Assembly (NCBI GenBank): GCA_016169945.1
Contig: JADLSH010000265.1
Span: 955,001-1,019,000 of the forward strand
Source: Trachythela sp. YZ-2020
Lineage: Eukaryota; Cnidaria; Anthozoa; Malacalcyonacea; Clavulariidae
Direction: 5' to 3'
Length of the DNA: 64,000 bases
Shown piece by piece: positions 10,396 through 22,603 of this stretch. The position numbers and the translations under genes are program-made. The first letter of the stretch is position 1. Each line of letters begins with the position of its first letter. A model generated the notes under the pieces. That model was not told where the DNA came from, searched no databases, and worked only from the letters and a program-made list of their open reading frames with translations.

Positions 10396-12884
10396 AAATA
10401 ATCTAGCCCTTTTCTGGCAATTCTCGTGAAAATGCCTTTACAACAAACGATTAAATGCTACCATTTTCCTGGGATTTTTTTTGAGTAACGTAAGATCCAT
10501 GTCAAATAAGATGGACGAGATTTCCACCTCAATTTCGCTTAATTCCCATGATATTATCGTAATCACCGAATCATGGTTGAACCCAAACGTGACGAATAGT
10601 TTGATATCTCAACAAGGATATGGAACATACCGGAGAGATAGAGCATGTAACCAACGTGGGGGAGGCATTTGTACCTATATTTGCTCACAACTCTTAAATT
10701 AAAAGATTGTAGAAGCATGTGAATTGCGTGATCCCGAAGTTGAAAGCCAATGGTTTCTTATAAGAATTGGTAGGCTACCCAGAGGAACTAATTCCATAAT
10801 ACTTGGAACTATTTACCATCCGCCTCGTAGTGACGATCGAATCCTTAGGTCCCATATTTTTAAATGCCTGGACCATCTCCTTGCTACTTACCCTAATTCT
10901 GGTATTTTGGTTCTTGGGGGGGAACCAATTCCAACCAGCTAATCTTTGCCGGTCCTTCAAATTAAGAAAACTGGTCTCACATCCAACCAGGGAAACAATA
11001 TCCTAGAGCAAGCATACACAAATTTGTCGCCATATAATGACTCTATTATCTTGCCACCAATTGGTTCATGCAGCGGATCACTACAGTATTTTTTACAGCC
11101 ATCCTGCAAAGAAACTCCTAGTGCACCAACTAAAAGAGTTCAACAACGCGATTGTAAAGGCTCAAATAAACGGGTTTTATTTTCTACCCTAGAAAAAGTT
11201 AATTGGACGCCAATTCTTCGTCTCAATTCGTGTGATGAACAACTCGACGCGTTTCAGTGCCTTGTTTCGAACGCCATTATTTTTTTTCTCCCAATGCGTT
11301 CTGTCATGATCCATAGTCGTGATAAACCATGGATCACTTCAGATATTAAGATCAGCATTAAAAAAAGTCAGCATACCTGGGTAAGAAATTAAATAGACGA
11401 ATACTAAGTATATCGAAAAAAGACTGCAAAACTTTGTAAAATCGCTCGTAAACGTTTTTACGTAGATAAAATTCGACATTCGCATGACATTAATCCTAAG
11501 AAGTGGTGGGATAATATAAAAATGGTGCCTGGCTTATCAAATCAAACACCACTTACGAGCATGACTGTTCACGGATCCGTATTAAAAGACGCAGAATTGG
11601 CTGAAGCTATTGGGGAACCTTTTTATCGGGTATCTAGCGATATCCCTTCCTTAAATTTTCACCCAATCCCAGTTATTAGTGTTCCAGACACATACACAAC
11701 TGCCCCAGAAGCTGTGGAGAGCCGTTTGTCCGACATTAAAGAGCGCAGGGCGAGCGGACCATATCAGATTCCGAATTGGTTATTGAAACGTTGCGCAGCA
11801 ACCTTAAGTCCGCCCGTGCGTTCCATCTTCAATGCTTCAATTGGAAGCGGCTGCGTCCCAAAATTAGGGAAATCTACAAAATAATGTTCTACCTTTAGGA
11901 AAGATTACTCACCCAAAATCTATTTAATCCGATCTTAGACCGATCTCTCTGACTGCTGTTCTAAGTAAAATTCTTGAATGTTTTGTGTTCAGTTGGCTTG
12001 CTCCTATTGTAATGTCACAGATTGATCCGTTTCAATTTGGCTGTGTCAAAAGATCGTCCACAACGCACGCGCTTGTACACCTCGTCCATTATTGCTCTCG
12101 GCCTTAGAAACAACGAGTACGCTGATTCGAACTTGTTTAATCGATTTCTCGAAACCCTTTGATAGAATCGATCACAACATCCTGATGCATAAGCTATTTA
12201 TACTTGGGGTCCATTCAGTTCTTTTGAATTGGTGTTCAAGCTTCCTCCAAGATAGACAGCAGCGTTAAAGTGCCAAATTATAAACCACGTTGAGACTAAT
12301 TGAGGCTGGGATACCTCAGGGGACCAAATTAGGACCCTTGTTCTTTCTTATAATGGTAAATGACTTAAGGTGTGAGGCGCCATTGTATAAATATGTCGAT
12401 GATTGTGCAGTTACAAAAGTTATTAAAACGTCTAATTTGGAAGCATCTAATCTACAGCAAGAAATCGATTTGGTGAATGGGTCGTTTGATAATAATATGA
12501 GATTAAATGTTACAAATACCAAATAATTCAATATATCATTGTCCAGGAATCCACCATCACTTCCTGCGTTAATGATTAACAACCAACGCCTTGAAGTTGT
12601 CCATACTATAAAACAATTGGGCGTGTACCTGACCTCCAATATTGAATGGACAACCCATATCAATCATATATGTTCTAAAGCCACTAAACGGCTCTACGCC
12701 CTTCGATTATGGAAACGCAATGGTGTCGAACAAAGGGATCTTCGTAATGTGTACTGTAGCTTCAAACGTACAATCCTAGAGTATCCATGCCCGGTATGGC
12801 ACTTTTCATTGCCTATTTTCCTGATCGAACAAATCGAGAACATTCAGCGCCGTGCACTGAATTATCAATCCTGATTTGTCATAT
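10396..12884 (+). mobile_element. LINE-B copy 2
   Basis: Nearly identical to 5936-8425, with YVDD at 12392-12403. It shares the inactivating stops of copy 1 and adds small deletions at about 12262 and 12292 that split the palm domain. At 11808-11817 it reads CCGCCCGTG where copy 1 has AAGCCAGTG, a private change. Confidence 0.85.
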
Positions 12885-12887
12885 ATG

Positions 12888-13887
12888 ACAACCTCTTCAA
12901 GCAGACTTGAGAATTCATCCAAGAACAACTTAAAAGACAGACCAGAAACAGTAGAGCATGGTGGACGGTAAATAACAAGAGTCCGGATTTTATTCAAGCT
13001 CACAAATGTAACATCAAGGCATTCAAAAGATCTAAATTCACTGTGATACTTAATATGTCCAATGCCGATGTTTTCTTATATAGAAAACCTACACCCCCGC
13101 GGGTGCCTGAGATTCTCGGTTTATGTACAAGTTTATATCCAGTCGGACACAGTTCACGGATAATTAGGGAATCACAATTGTCACGAAGCCAAGTTTCAGT
13201 TATAGCCGTAATGTCAACGTCATTGTCAACAACAAAGTCTTTGATAATCAAAGTTTTATTCCGTATAGATCTTGCATTAAGTGTAGAAAATTTCAAGGAC
13301 CCAACTTCACCAGTCGTACGAACAGGAGTGTTTTTACACATTGGAATTCTTATAAGATTATTCATACTTCGAGATCTAATTTGCATACTGTTATTTTACG
13401 AAGCTGCCGGTTTATAGTTGTTCTAACTGGAATTTTGTGAAAAATTGGGCCAGGATTGATTGAAATATCCATAAAAACAGTAATTTCCATCGGAAGATCA
13501 TGACCAGGGATTGCTAGAGTTGTTTGTCCATGTTTAGTTCAACGTGTAATCGGAGTTGACGTCCTATTAAATCCCAATGACCTTGGTAGATTCAACCTTG
13601 CAGGTTTCAAACAAGTACTCACAAATTCGAGCTCAAATCGTTCATCAAAAAGTAAATAAGCGTACACTGAGGCTGTAGACACTCCATCCACACTAGGAGA
13701 AACACTTAACTCGTAACCTTTCAGAGAATAGGAGAAAAACAAAAATAGTTAACAGAGCTCTAAGAAGCATGTCAGCCGTCAAAATAATCTAAGATGACAT
13801 AGCCATACACCACTACGCAAAACCTCCTATGGGCCTATAACGAAAGAGGTAGAGAAGACTCCGACGATCTACAGACTCAAGTTTTTC
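12888..13887 (-). mobile_element. LINE-A 5' fragment, copy in unit 3
   Basis: Duplicate of 4930-5930, closer to unit 1 than unit 2 is: it keeps AAAAGATCTAAATTC near 13025 and GTTTTTACAC near 13330. It carries the same endonuclease start and 2A-like motif on the minus strand. Confidence 0.85.
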
Positions 13888-14860
13888 AAAAAATTTTCAA
13901 TCGGCGCCAACTATGGTGGAGCATCGTGGAAGTCGGCCCCCTATTTTCCAACAATCCTTCTACACCCCTGGCACTATACATATTTTTACATTAACTCGTA
14001 ATAAATGTTTTGATGTGGTCAAACAAATATTAAAAGTCGGTCCCTGAACAACGGACACCCCCCAAACTTTTTTGGAATGTGCGCCGCTGTGTGTTATAAT
14101 ATATAGCTATCAGCCTATCAGTAAAGTCGGAAATATCAATAGGCATTACGTATTTGCGTGAGGATTGTAGCTTCACGGTAGCGTCGTTCAAACCAAATAA
14201 TTGACCGAAATATTGAATCGCTTTGCAGGAGTTAAAGTTCAGGTAAATTTTACTTATTTCTCTAAATCAGGTAAAATCTACCATACACCCCCCCCCCCCT
14301 CCAACTGTGAAGTCTTCGCGACGTCCCTGATCACAGCTATCATCTTTAGTTGTACTCATGTTTTCCAAACTAGATTCTTCAGAAAAAAATGGATTATTTT
14401 TACAATGAACCACTATCCGTACAGCGGGGTTTTCCAAGTATAAGAACCAAAGCAGACCTCAATTAGAGGACAAACAAAAGCCGGAAACGAAGAAAAGCCC
14501 TTTCAACTTTATATATTTTTGCTGCTGCTGGAGTTGTTTAAACTCTTTATCGCCAGGTACTAATGTTTATAGGACGATATTGTCCTATAAAAGCCAACGA
14601 CTTTACTGCTCCTTATCTCTGGCTGCAGGCACCACAAATGGATGCCAATACTACCGTTCGATTCAGCATTTTATGATCTCTTCAGAGCAGTAAATTGTTT
14701 TTGTTTACAACGCATTGCGGCATATTTAGCCTCTTTTAAACACCCAGAATTTTGTTTTGTTTACAAATTAAAAAGATATTAACTACTTTCCTACCTTTGG
14801 CTTAAACGCAACTACCACCATTCGACAGGATTAAGAGCTGCCATTTCGTTTAAATTACGA
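13888..14860. other. Spacer, copy in unit 3
   Basis: Near-identical copy of 9431-10395, with a poly-C run at about 14287-14299 and a few single-base indels (an extra A near 14390 and near 14770). No coding potential is recognised. Confidence 0.6.
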
Positions 14861-17710
14861 AATAATCTAGCCCTTTTCTGGCAATTCTCGTGAAAATGCT
14901 TTTACAACAAACGATTAAATGCTACCATTTTCCTGGGATTTTTTTTGAGTAACGTAAGATCCATGTCAAATAAGATGGACGAGATTTCCACCTCAATTTC
15001 GCTTAATTCCCATGATATTATCGTAATCACCGAATCATGGTTGAACCCAAACGTGACGAATAGTTTGATATCTCAACAAGGATATGGAACATACCGGAGA
15101 GATAGAGCATGTAACCAACGTGGGGGAGGCATTTGTACCTATATTTGCTCACAACTCTTAAATTAAAAGATTGTAGAAGCATGTGAATTGCGTGATCCCG
15201 AAGTTGAAAGCCAATGGTTTCTTATAAGAATTGGTAGGCTACCCAGAGGAACTAATTCCATAATACTTGGAACTATTTACCATCCGCCTCGTAGTGACGA
15301 TCGAATCCTTAGGTCCCATATTTTTAAATGCCTGGACCATCTCCTTGCTACTTACCCTAATTCTGGTATTTTGGTTCTTGGGGGGGAACCAATTCCAACC
15401 AGCTAATCTTTGCCGGTCCTTCAAATTAAGAAAACTGGTCTCACATCCAACCAGGGAAACAATATCCTAGAGCAAGCATACACAAATTTGTCGCCATATA
15501 ATGACTCTATTATCTTGCCACCAATTGGTTCATGCAGCGGATCACTACAGTATTTTTTACAGCCATCCTGCAAAGAAACTCCTAGTGCACCAACTAAAAG
15601 AGTTCAACAACGCGATTGTAAAGGCTCAAATAAACGGGTTTTATTTTCTACCCTAGAAAAAGTTAATTGGACGCCAATTCTTCGTCTCAATTCGTGTGAT
15701 GAACAACTCGACGCGTTTCAGTGCCTTGTTTCGAACGCCATTATTTTTTTTCTCCCAATGCGTTCTGTCATGATCCATAGTCGTGATAAACCATGGATCA
15801 CTTCAGATATTAAGATCAGCATTAAAAAAAGTCAGCATACCTGGGTAAGAAATTAAATAGACGAATACTAAGTATATCGAAAAAAGACTGCAAAACTTTG
15901 TAAAATCGCTCGTAAACGTTTTTACGTAGATAAAATTCGACATTCGCATGACATTAATCCTAAGAAGTGGTGGGATAATATAAAAATGGTGCCTGGCTTA
16001 TCAAATCAAACACCACTTACGAACATGACTGTTCACGGATCCGTATTAAAAGACGCAGAATTGGCTGAAGCTATTGGGGAACCTTTTTATCGGGTATCTA
16101 GCGATATCCCGTCCTTAAATTTTCACCCAATCCCAGTTATTAGTGTTCCAGGCATACACAATTGCCCCAGAAGCTGCGGAGAGCCGTTTATCCGGCATTA
16201 AAGAGAGCAAGGCGAACGAACCATATCAGACTCGAATTGGTTATTGAAACGTTGCGCAGCAACCAAGTAAGCCAGTGCGTTCCATCTTCAATGCTTCAAT
16301 TGGAAGCGGCTGCGTCCCAAAATTAGGGAAATCTACAAAATAATGTTCTACCTTTAGGAAAGATTACTCACCCAAAATCTATTTAATCCGATCTTAGACC
16401 GATCTCTCTGACTGCTGTTCTAAGTAAAATTCTTGAATGTTTTGTGTTCAGTTGGCTTGCTCCTATTGTAATGTCACAGATTGATCCGTTTCAATTTGGC
16501 TGTGTCAAAAGATCGTCCACAACGCACGCGCTTGTACACCTCGTCCATTATTGCTCTCGGCCTTAGAAACAACGAGTACGCTGATTCGAACTTGTTTAAT
16601 CGATTTCTCGAAACCCTTTGATAGAATCGATCACAACATCCTGATGCATAAGCTATTTATACTTGGGGTCCATTCAGTTCTTTTGAATTGGTGTTCAAGC
16701 TTCCTCCAAGATAGACAGCAGCGCGTTAAAGTGCCAAATTATAAACCACGTTGGAGACTAATTGAGGCTGGGATACCTCAGGGGACCAAATTAGGACCCT
16801 TGTTCTTTCTTATAATGGTAAATGACTTAAGGTGTGAGGCGCCATTGTATAAATATGTCGATGATTGTGCAGTTACAGAAGTTATTAAAACGTCTAATTT
16901 GGAAGCATCTAATCTACAGCAAGAAATCGATTTGGTGAATGGGTCGTTTGATAATAATATGAGATTAAATGTTACAAATACCAAATAATTCAATATATCA
17001 TTGTCCAGGAATCCACCATCACTTCCTGCGTTAATGATTAACAACCAACGCCTTGAAGTTGTCCATACTATAAAACAATTGGGCGTGTACCTGACCTCCA
17101 ATATTGAATGGACAACCCATATCAATCATATATGTTCTAAAGCCACTAAACGGCTCTACGCCCTTCGATTATGGAAACGCAATGGTGTCGAACAAAGGGA
17201 TCTTCGTAATGTGTACTGTAGCTTCAAACGTACAATCCTAGAGTATCCATGCCCGGTATGGCACTTTTCATTGCCTATTTTCCTGATCGAACAAATCGAG
17301 AACATTCAGCGCCGTGCACTGAATTATCAATCCTGATTTGTCATATATGGATGGTTTACATGAACTGAGTCTGTCTACACTTGGTGAACGAAGGGTTTCT
17401 ATGTGCAAAACATATGATGAGAATAATTGTAGTACTTCAATTAAAATTTCAGATCTGCTTCCTAGAAGGAAATCACGTCCATATTGTTTTAGAGAGGCTA
17501 GAATATTAACACCTTTTAAGACACATACTTCAATGGCAAATTGGAATTCACGCAAGTATAGAAGTAGAATAACCTTGAGATCCAATAAAAGAACTATCAG
17601 TGAAGAATTTCCTATTGGAAAAAAGGTATCGATGGGTGCAAAATGTTTTTATCATGTTCTCCCGAACGAAATCGCTTCCTCTTGTGGCGGCCATTTCCTT
17701 AAGTAGCAAA
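14861..17710 (+). mobile_element. LINE-B copy 3, retaining the RT C-terminus
   Basis: Same domain order as copy 1, with YVDD at 16854-16865. It is the only copy that goes past the duplication junction. After a frameshift near 17336 it continues LSYMDGLHELSLSTLGERR and SIKISDLLPRRKSRPY, the usual C-terminal tail of this LINE group. A cluster of substitutions at about 16150-16270 is absent from copies 1 and 2. The 3' boundary is uncertain, somewhere between 17560 and 17710. Confidence 0.85.
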
Positions 17711-18149
17711 CTGCGTCTTTCTACCGCCATGCTTATCAGGTCTAGTGTATTAAGGAAAGGGTCTGTTGGGAAGCAACGATATAAACAGCGTTAGCCAAAT
17801 TCGTTTGTGGTAAATGAACCTCAATGAAACGAACATTACATTTTATGGAAGGTATACGACCCAGAGCTATGAAGGAGATTCATAGCATGTTGCCTACAGA
17901 ACTAAGACTGAGCGTGAAATGAAATGATTTCGACGCGTGCATTTATCGAAGTGTCTGAGATTGTCTCGAGAGAAATTTTAAATAATGGCGTCCGAACATA
18001 CGAAGACCTATTATTCTATTCCGAAAGGAACGCGAAGGATTCAGATGAGGAAGTTGAGAAATCGGCCGAATTTAAAGCTGAACTGAATTCAATTTTAAAT
18101 CCAAGCAATGATGTTCTATTTATATAAAGCAAATAGACGTCTGCGTGCC
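17711..18149. other. Unresolved stretch with a 67-codon frame
   Basis: A frame at 17924-18127 (ISTRAFIEVSEIVSREILNN...) looks protein-like and acidic towards its end but is not recognised. It could be a broken piece of transposon protein. Nothing else is seen. Confidence 0.2.
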
Positions 18150-18560
18150 CTACGAACAAAGTAAATCAAACATGTCAAACGTCAAGTTACATGTTAAACG
18201 GACGGCCATAGGAATTGCGACAATTTGGGGATGCGTGCGAACGCGCAATATACCGTAACGACGAGATGCCCAACGTCGACAAATTTGTGTAGCTGAGACG
18301 ATTTTCGGGAAAGCCAGGTAGATCAACAGCCACATATTTCCGCTAACCAATGGTAATAACAACGACTCGATCGACTTACTGACGAAAATCTTCAGAGAGC
18401 GTATATTAAACGAACTACAGCACTTCAAACCTGATTTTAAGGCGATAAAAATCGTAGTGTTACCGGTTAAAAGCTTTGGAGTTGTTTCATACGCGGGATT
18501 GACTAAAATATAAGATTTGAAACGACAAAGCCAACTTACTGTATTCATTGTGATTTCATA
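18150..18560 (-). repeat. Dispersed repeat with a 132-codon frame, no known domain
   Basis: The minus-strand frame (NTVSWLCRFKSYILVNP...) overlaps sequence that recurs at 1495-1600 in the other orientation, where it is not open for long. The frame is therefore likely to be fortuitous within a repeat. Confidence 0.35.
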
Positions 18561-18584
18561 AAGTATACGGAAAAATTAATAAAG

Positions 18585-18690
18585 ACAAGTCAAACTACTA
18601 CATTACATACATTATTCAGCTCACTCCCCATTGGGGCTTTTCAGTGACCGATTACAACAAGTGTCTAGCTTACCTATATCATGTACCTAC
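18585..18690 (-). repeat. LINE-like 3' tail fragment
   Basis: On the minus strand the block reads GTCACTGAAAAGCCCCAATG then GGGAGTGAGCTGAATAATGT, ending in ATGTATGTAATGT-like short repeats. The same end (CATTATTCAGCTCACTCCC) recurs at about 47090-47110. This looks like the 3' end of a LINE family, 5'-truncated to almost nothing. Confidence 0.4.
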
Positions 18691-19500
18691 ATTGTTTATT
18701 TTTATTTATTATTTCAACTACCGTTGAAACGCTGATAAAAAACAAGAATATTCACGTGAACCTTGGGGAAGAAAATCATTAGGTTGAGCAATGCGCGCAG
18801 AAGAAACGACGTATTCCACCCGTTTCACCCAATCTAAAACGCCGCCATGGAGCGTGGCCCGATTATAACCTAACTAAACTGAGAAATTGGCGCAAAGCAG
18901 GGTAGGCCAGTACATAATTCGACAATAATAATATAGCGATTGTTAGTGGAGTTTATACAGTTGTGTTCGTCGGCCGTCGAAAAAAACATAATATTGCCTG
19001 GAGGAGTAAATATGGTGTAATTGAAGAAATGGCACTCAAAGTTGACACAAATTCCAATAAATAACGGTGGGGTATTTGGCGTATACTTTATCATTCAACC
19101 TTTGTCAAAAGCTACAGTGTATATTATCTTGAAGAATATATAATTATAGAACCTTACAGGAGGTCTAACAGGCAGAATTTTACTTACACAATCATAATCT
19201 GTTCAATTTAGTATCCGTAATGTTAGATCTACTCTGCTGTGGAATACTGGTATCTAGTGAGAATGTGAAATATATTCGAACAGTAAGCAAAACGGTACAC
19301 ATTAAGGATTCAAAAGCAGTTTACTTTAGTTTTTATAGAAATATTGGTCCCTTCTTTCATTCTCATTTAGTGCAGCGTTCAACTGTGTGAATCTAACATT
19401 TTGTAGCCGTCCACAGACTGTAGACAACACATCAAGTATACAATATATAAAGCGGATATCTGTAAAAACTTATAGTCAACAATAAGCTTAAACACCTTAA
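18691..19500. other. No supported gene
   Basis: AT-rich. No recognisable protein, repeat array or RNA gene is seen. Confidence 0.4.
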
Positions 19501-19504
19501 TATA

Positions 19505-20165
19505 ATTGGATAATAAGCTTTTTATCAAATAGGAAACAGCGTGTCAAGGTTGATGGCGTATTAACAGATATTTTGGATATTAATAGAGGAGTGCCAAAAA
19601 GGGACCATTATAGGCCCGATGTTGTTCTCCGTGATGGTAAATAATATAAAAGTTACTGATTCTTCCTGCAGTCTTTTAGATAAATTTGCAGATGATCTGA
19701 CTCTTAGTGTCCTTATCAGAAATAGTGAAAGTGACAGCTTTAGTATTGAGGTATTGAGCATTATGAAATTGCAGAAGAAAATAGAATGGTACTCAATCTT
19801 GGTAAAACCTAGGAAATGCTATTGAAAGGAAACACATTAAAACATCTTCCTGATCCACTCCAGTTGATTAAACTTAGGGACTGGCTTAAGTTACTTAGAG
19901 TGTTTTTCCGAAACAACCCTTGTAACTGGGACATGAATTTTAAAGTGTGTTCTTAAGAAGGCAAGTTCACAACTCCATATCTTAAGAGTATGTTACAGAT
20001 AACCTTCACTTATTATTCGTTACCCTAATTATACCAATATTTTATTTTAGCATAAGAGGTAATGGATGTGAATATAAAAATAAGTATTTGGATAAGGTAG
20101 ACAGGTTTCTTTGCCGTACACACAGGTGTGGGTACACAAGTCATCACATAAATATTAATAATGCA
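19505..20165 (+). mobile_element. LINE-C fragment: RT palm with FADD, diverged
   Basis: Frames give NRKQRVKVDG, then INRGVPKGTIIGPMLFSVMVNN, then the catalytic FADD (19685-19696). They resume with SQLHILRVCY near 19960 and KYLDKVDRFLCRTHRCGYT near 20085-20135. It aligns throughout with the 56379-57872 LINE, so it is an older, opposite-strand copy of that family, truncated at both ends and frameshifted. Confidence 0.7.
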
Positions 20166-20479
20166 ATTATTGAAATGGTCACAAATTATGGCATAAAAGT
20201 GCAAGTAACAACTAAACAATTAGAAAAGGGTTACATTCGAATAAAATTGGGGCAGAGCAGATTCGACGGTCATTGCAGCGAGAGGCAAAGTGTAAAGTTG
20301 TTGGTTTTGGTTCAGACTCATCATTAGAAGACATGTTGTCGCAACCAGATCAGTTTTTTAAGAAAGATGGTGTGGTAACTGGTGACGAGATGTTAGCCGA
20401 ATGGTAGACGACATGTTAGGCGTACAAATGGAGCAGGAACCCAAGAAGAAGCAGCAGCATTCGCTTCGAGGTTGGATAA

Positions 20480-21290
20480 TCAAGTAAGTTATTTAAAAAA
20501 CCTGGGCGAAAAGTTTGGCCAAAAAAAAATTGATCGGTATAGAGACGATTGATTGGCCAATCATAAAAGGCAAGTCAGCACGTTTGGCAGATAAAACGAG
20601 TAAATAACTCCATAAGATTTTCGAACAATTCGACCTAAAAATCACAGCTGAAACAAGTTTAAAAATAGTAAACTTTTTAGACGTTACTTTCGACCTTAAT
20701 AATGGAAAATGCAAACCGTATACGAAGCTCAATGATGATTCATTTTACATTAAAAAAAAATTCAAATCACCACAAAACAACTACCAACATCAATCAACAA
20801 GCGCATTTAACTTCTTTCATCTGACCAGGACACATTTCGAGAATCAGCACCACTTATCAAGATGCACTAAGGCCGAGTGATTTTAACCAGACACTTAGCT
20901 ACATGCAGCAAGCATCTCAACAAAGTCGCAGAAATATGCACCGTAATATCATTTGGTTCAATTCTACATTTAGTAAGAGTGTCAGAACCAATATAGGATA
21001 CAATTTCCTCAGTTTATTTAACAAACATTTTCCACACAAACAGAAACTACATAAAATATTCAACAGGAATATAGTCAAGGTCATCTATAGTTGCATGAAC
21101 AATGTCGAGTCCATAGTCACTAAGCATACCACACGCATAATTAGGAATAATAAACCACGGGCACTTAGCAATTACACAAACAGTTTCAGCTGTAGAGACG
21201 AGGCGAAAATCAACGAACGAACTCAGATCAAAAACACTAAACAAACTTTATGTCCAATATATGACAAACATATTTCATCTAATCTGTAAC
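20480..21290 (+). mobile_element. Penelope-like (GIY-YIG class) retroelement fragment
   Basis: Broken frames give LKITAETSLKIVNFLDVTFD (about 20635-20695), KPYTKLNDDSFYIKKK, then an open frame at 20903-21289 with RNIIWFNSTFSKSV, FLSLFNKHFP, FNRNIVKVIYSCMNNV and a degraded SCRDEA. This order matches the RT-to-endonuclease linker of Penelope-like elements with GIY-YIG endonucleases, as I know them from cnidarian genomes; assignment is from memory. The 5' part of the RT and the endonuclease are not seen. Inactive. Confidence 0.55.
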
Positions 21291-21490
21291 CTCGGACTTA
21301 TGTTTAAATTTAGCCTTTTGCCCTGAACAATTGAATGCTTGTGAGTATTCTAGTCGTTCAAGCATGGCATACGAACGCAAATATACTTGTATGTGTATCT
21401 TTGCATGAAAACTGCTTGACAACATCATGCATATGGCAAATGCTAAACGAAGGATTTGGCTGCTAAAGTCAATACGTATACCGAACCTAC

Positions 21491-21885
21491 CTTGAGGTTG
21501 CTGAGATCTGTCAACGGCGATAAGATGCCAAAAATAGGCGATCTTAGGTTGTAGAATATAACGCGATATATTTCTGCTCAATACATTAATTTCAACAATG
21601 TCAGATGACTCTTGTTTCTGGAAGTACAGCGAATTTTCAAATATGTCCAATGAAAAACCATAAACTGAATCATCATAAATAATTTCACTCTTGTTACCAC
21701 CATCATAATTCATTGAATATATCTCACCAGAGTTGATCACGTACACTCGCTTGTTGACGTAATCTAGAGTAATAGCGGTATACCGGCGCCGTCCGTCGCT
21801 TCTGCATATAAGTTTTGTATCCTTGCCAGAGAAATGTTTTCGCCACACGCGATCAGGGATAACAAATTCAGTCCAAAATATGTAC
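21491..21885 (-). CDS. LRP-like gene, exon encoding the second half of a YWTD beta-propeller
   Basis: Low-density lipoprotein receptor-related family (class B YWTD repeats), extracellular ligand-binding propeller. The acceptor TTGATAG (AG at 21886-21887) precedes G|TAC ATA TTT TGG, read YIFWTEF. Repeats follow: ITLDYVNKRVYVINSGEI, YSMNYDGGNKSEI, FSLDIFENSLYFQKQ. The end, IAVDRSQQPQ then G|GTAGGT (intron from 21490), matches the propeller-to-EGF boundary of LRPs (RQP...NPC). The 395-nt exon enters in phase 2 and leaves in phase 1, so it fits the exon at 58715-59093 directly upstream. No stop interrupts it. Which LRP (4/5/6-like or 1/2-like) is not decided. The expected EGF exon is not found in this window. 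Confidence 0.85.
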
Positions 21886-22065
21886 CTATCAATGGAAATG
21901 AACTGAAGGATTATTTTGTAATCTTTTTATGAATGTGTTATTAAAAACTGGTGGTACAATGCATGTTTTCGGAATATATTCAACAAAAACAGGGATTTAA
22001 ATTAGGAAATTAACTACAAAAATTAAAATGTAATTATCTACCAATAGTAGTTACTCTAGTTAATA

Positions 22066-22601
22066 TAGTGGAACCCCGTTAATACGGTCACCAATGGGCC
22101 GAAATAATATGGCCGTATTGACGGGTTTAGATCAAATTTCAATTGTGACGTCATTAAAGCCATGTTAGAAAAATTTATTTCAAAATTACAATTACACCAT
22201 ACCACACCATAAAACCAATTAATAACTACTTTTGGACATTGACAATAATTTATCTGTCAGAAATGAAGCAAGAAAAAGACACACAGAACTTGAAAATAGT
22301 AAAAATTCAAAAGCTAAACGACGCTCAATAACCTTGTATTCTTTCTTTTGCTTTCTGCAGTCATCTGTGCGCAACTTTATAATAACAATACAATCAGTAA
22401 TATGATGCATGCAACTTGGATGTTGTGTTCTGCACAAGGTGTCCTAAATTATACTGTATTTCCGTCCGTAAACACATTTACTATTTAGAGTGACCGTATT
22501 AACGGGGTGATTTCTTTAGTTCGGGACTCTATAATATGGCCGTTGGTCGTATTATCGAGGTAACCGTATTAACCGGGTGGCCGCAAGGTAGGGTTCCACT
22601 G
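22066..22601. mobile_element. Tigger/pogo-like MITE, 536 bp, TA target duplication
   Basis: The ends are inverted: TAGTGGAACC at the left, GGTTCCACTG at the right, flanked by TA (22064-22065 and 22602-22603). Subterminal GTTAATACGGTCA and its relatives recur inward at both ends. CAGTGGAACC-type termini with TA duplication are characteristic of pogo/Tigger elements. No transposase remains. Confidence 0.7.
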
Positions 22602-22603
22602 TA

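Larger units (their letters stand above)
8426..12887. repeat. Tandem-duplication unit 2
   Basis: This repeats unit 1 with the roughly 965-bp spacer present (about 9430-10395). The order is LINE-A 5' piece (minus), spacer, LINE-B (plus). Identity to unit 3 looks close to complete by eye. Private changes include small deletions near 8570 and 8872, and loss of bases at about 12262 and 12292 that break the LINE-B frame. Confidence 0.85.
12885..17349. repeat. Tandem-duplication unit 3
   Basis: The order matches unit 2. Beyond ATG 17347-17349 the sequence continues into the LINE-B C-terminus that units 1 and 2 lack, so this is the right end of the array. Distances between equivalent points (CTAGCCC at 5941, 10403 and 14867) give a 4462-4464 bp period. 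Confidence 0.85.
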
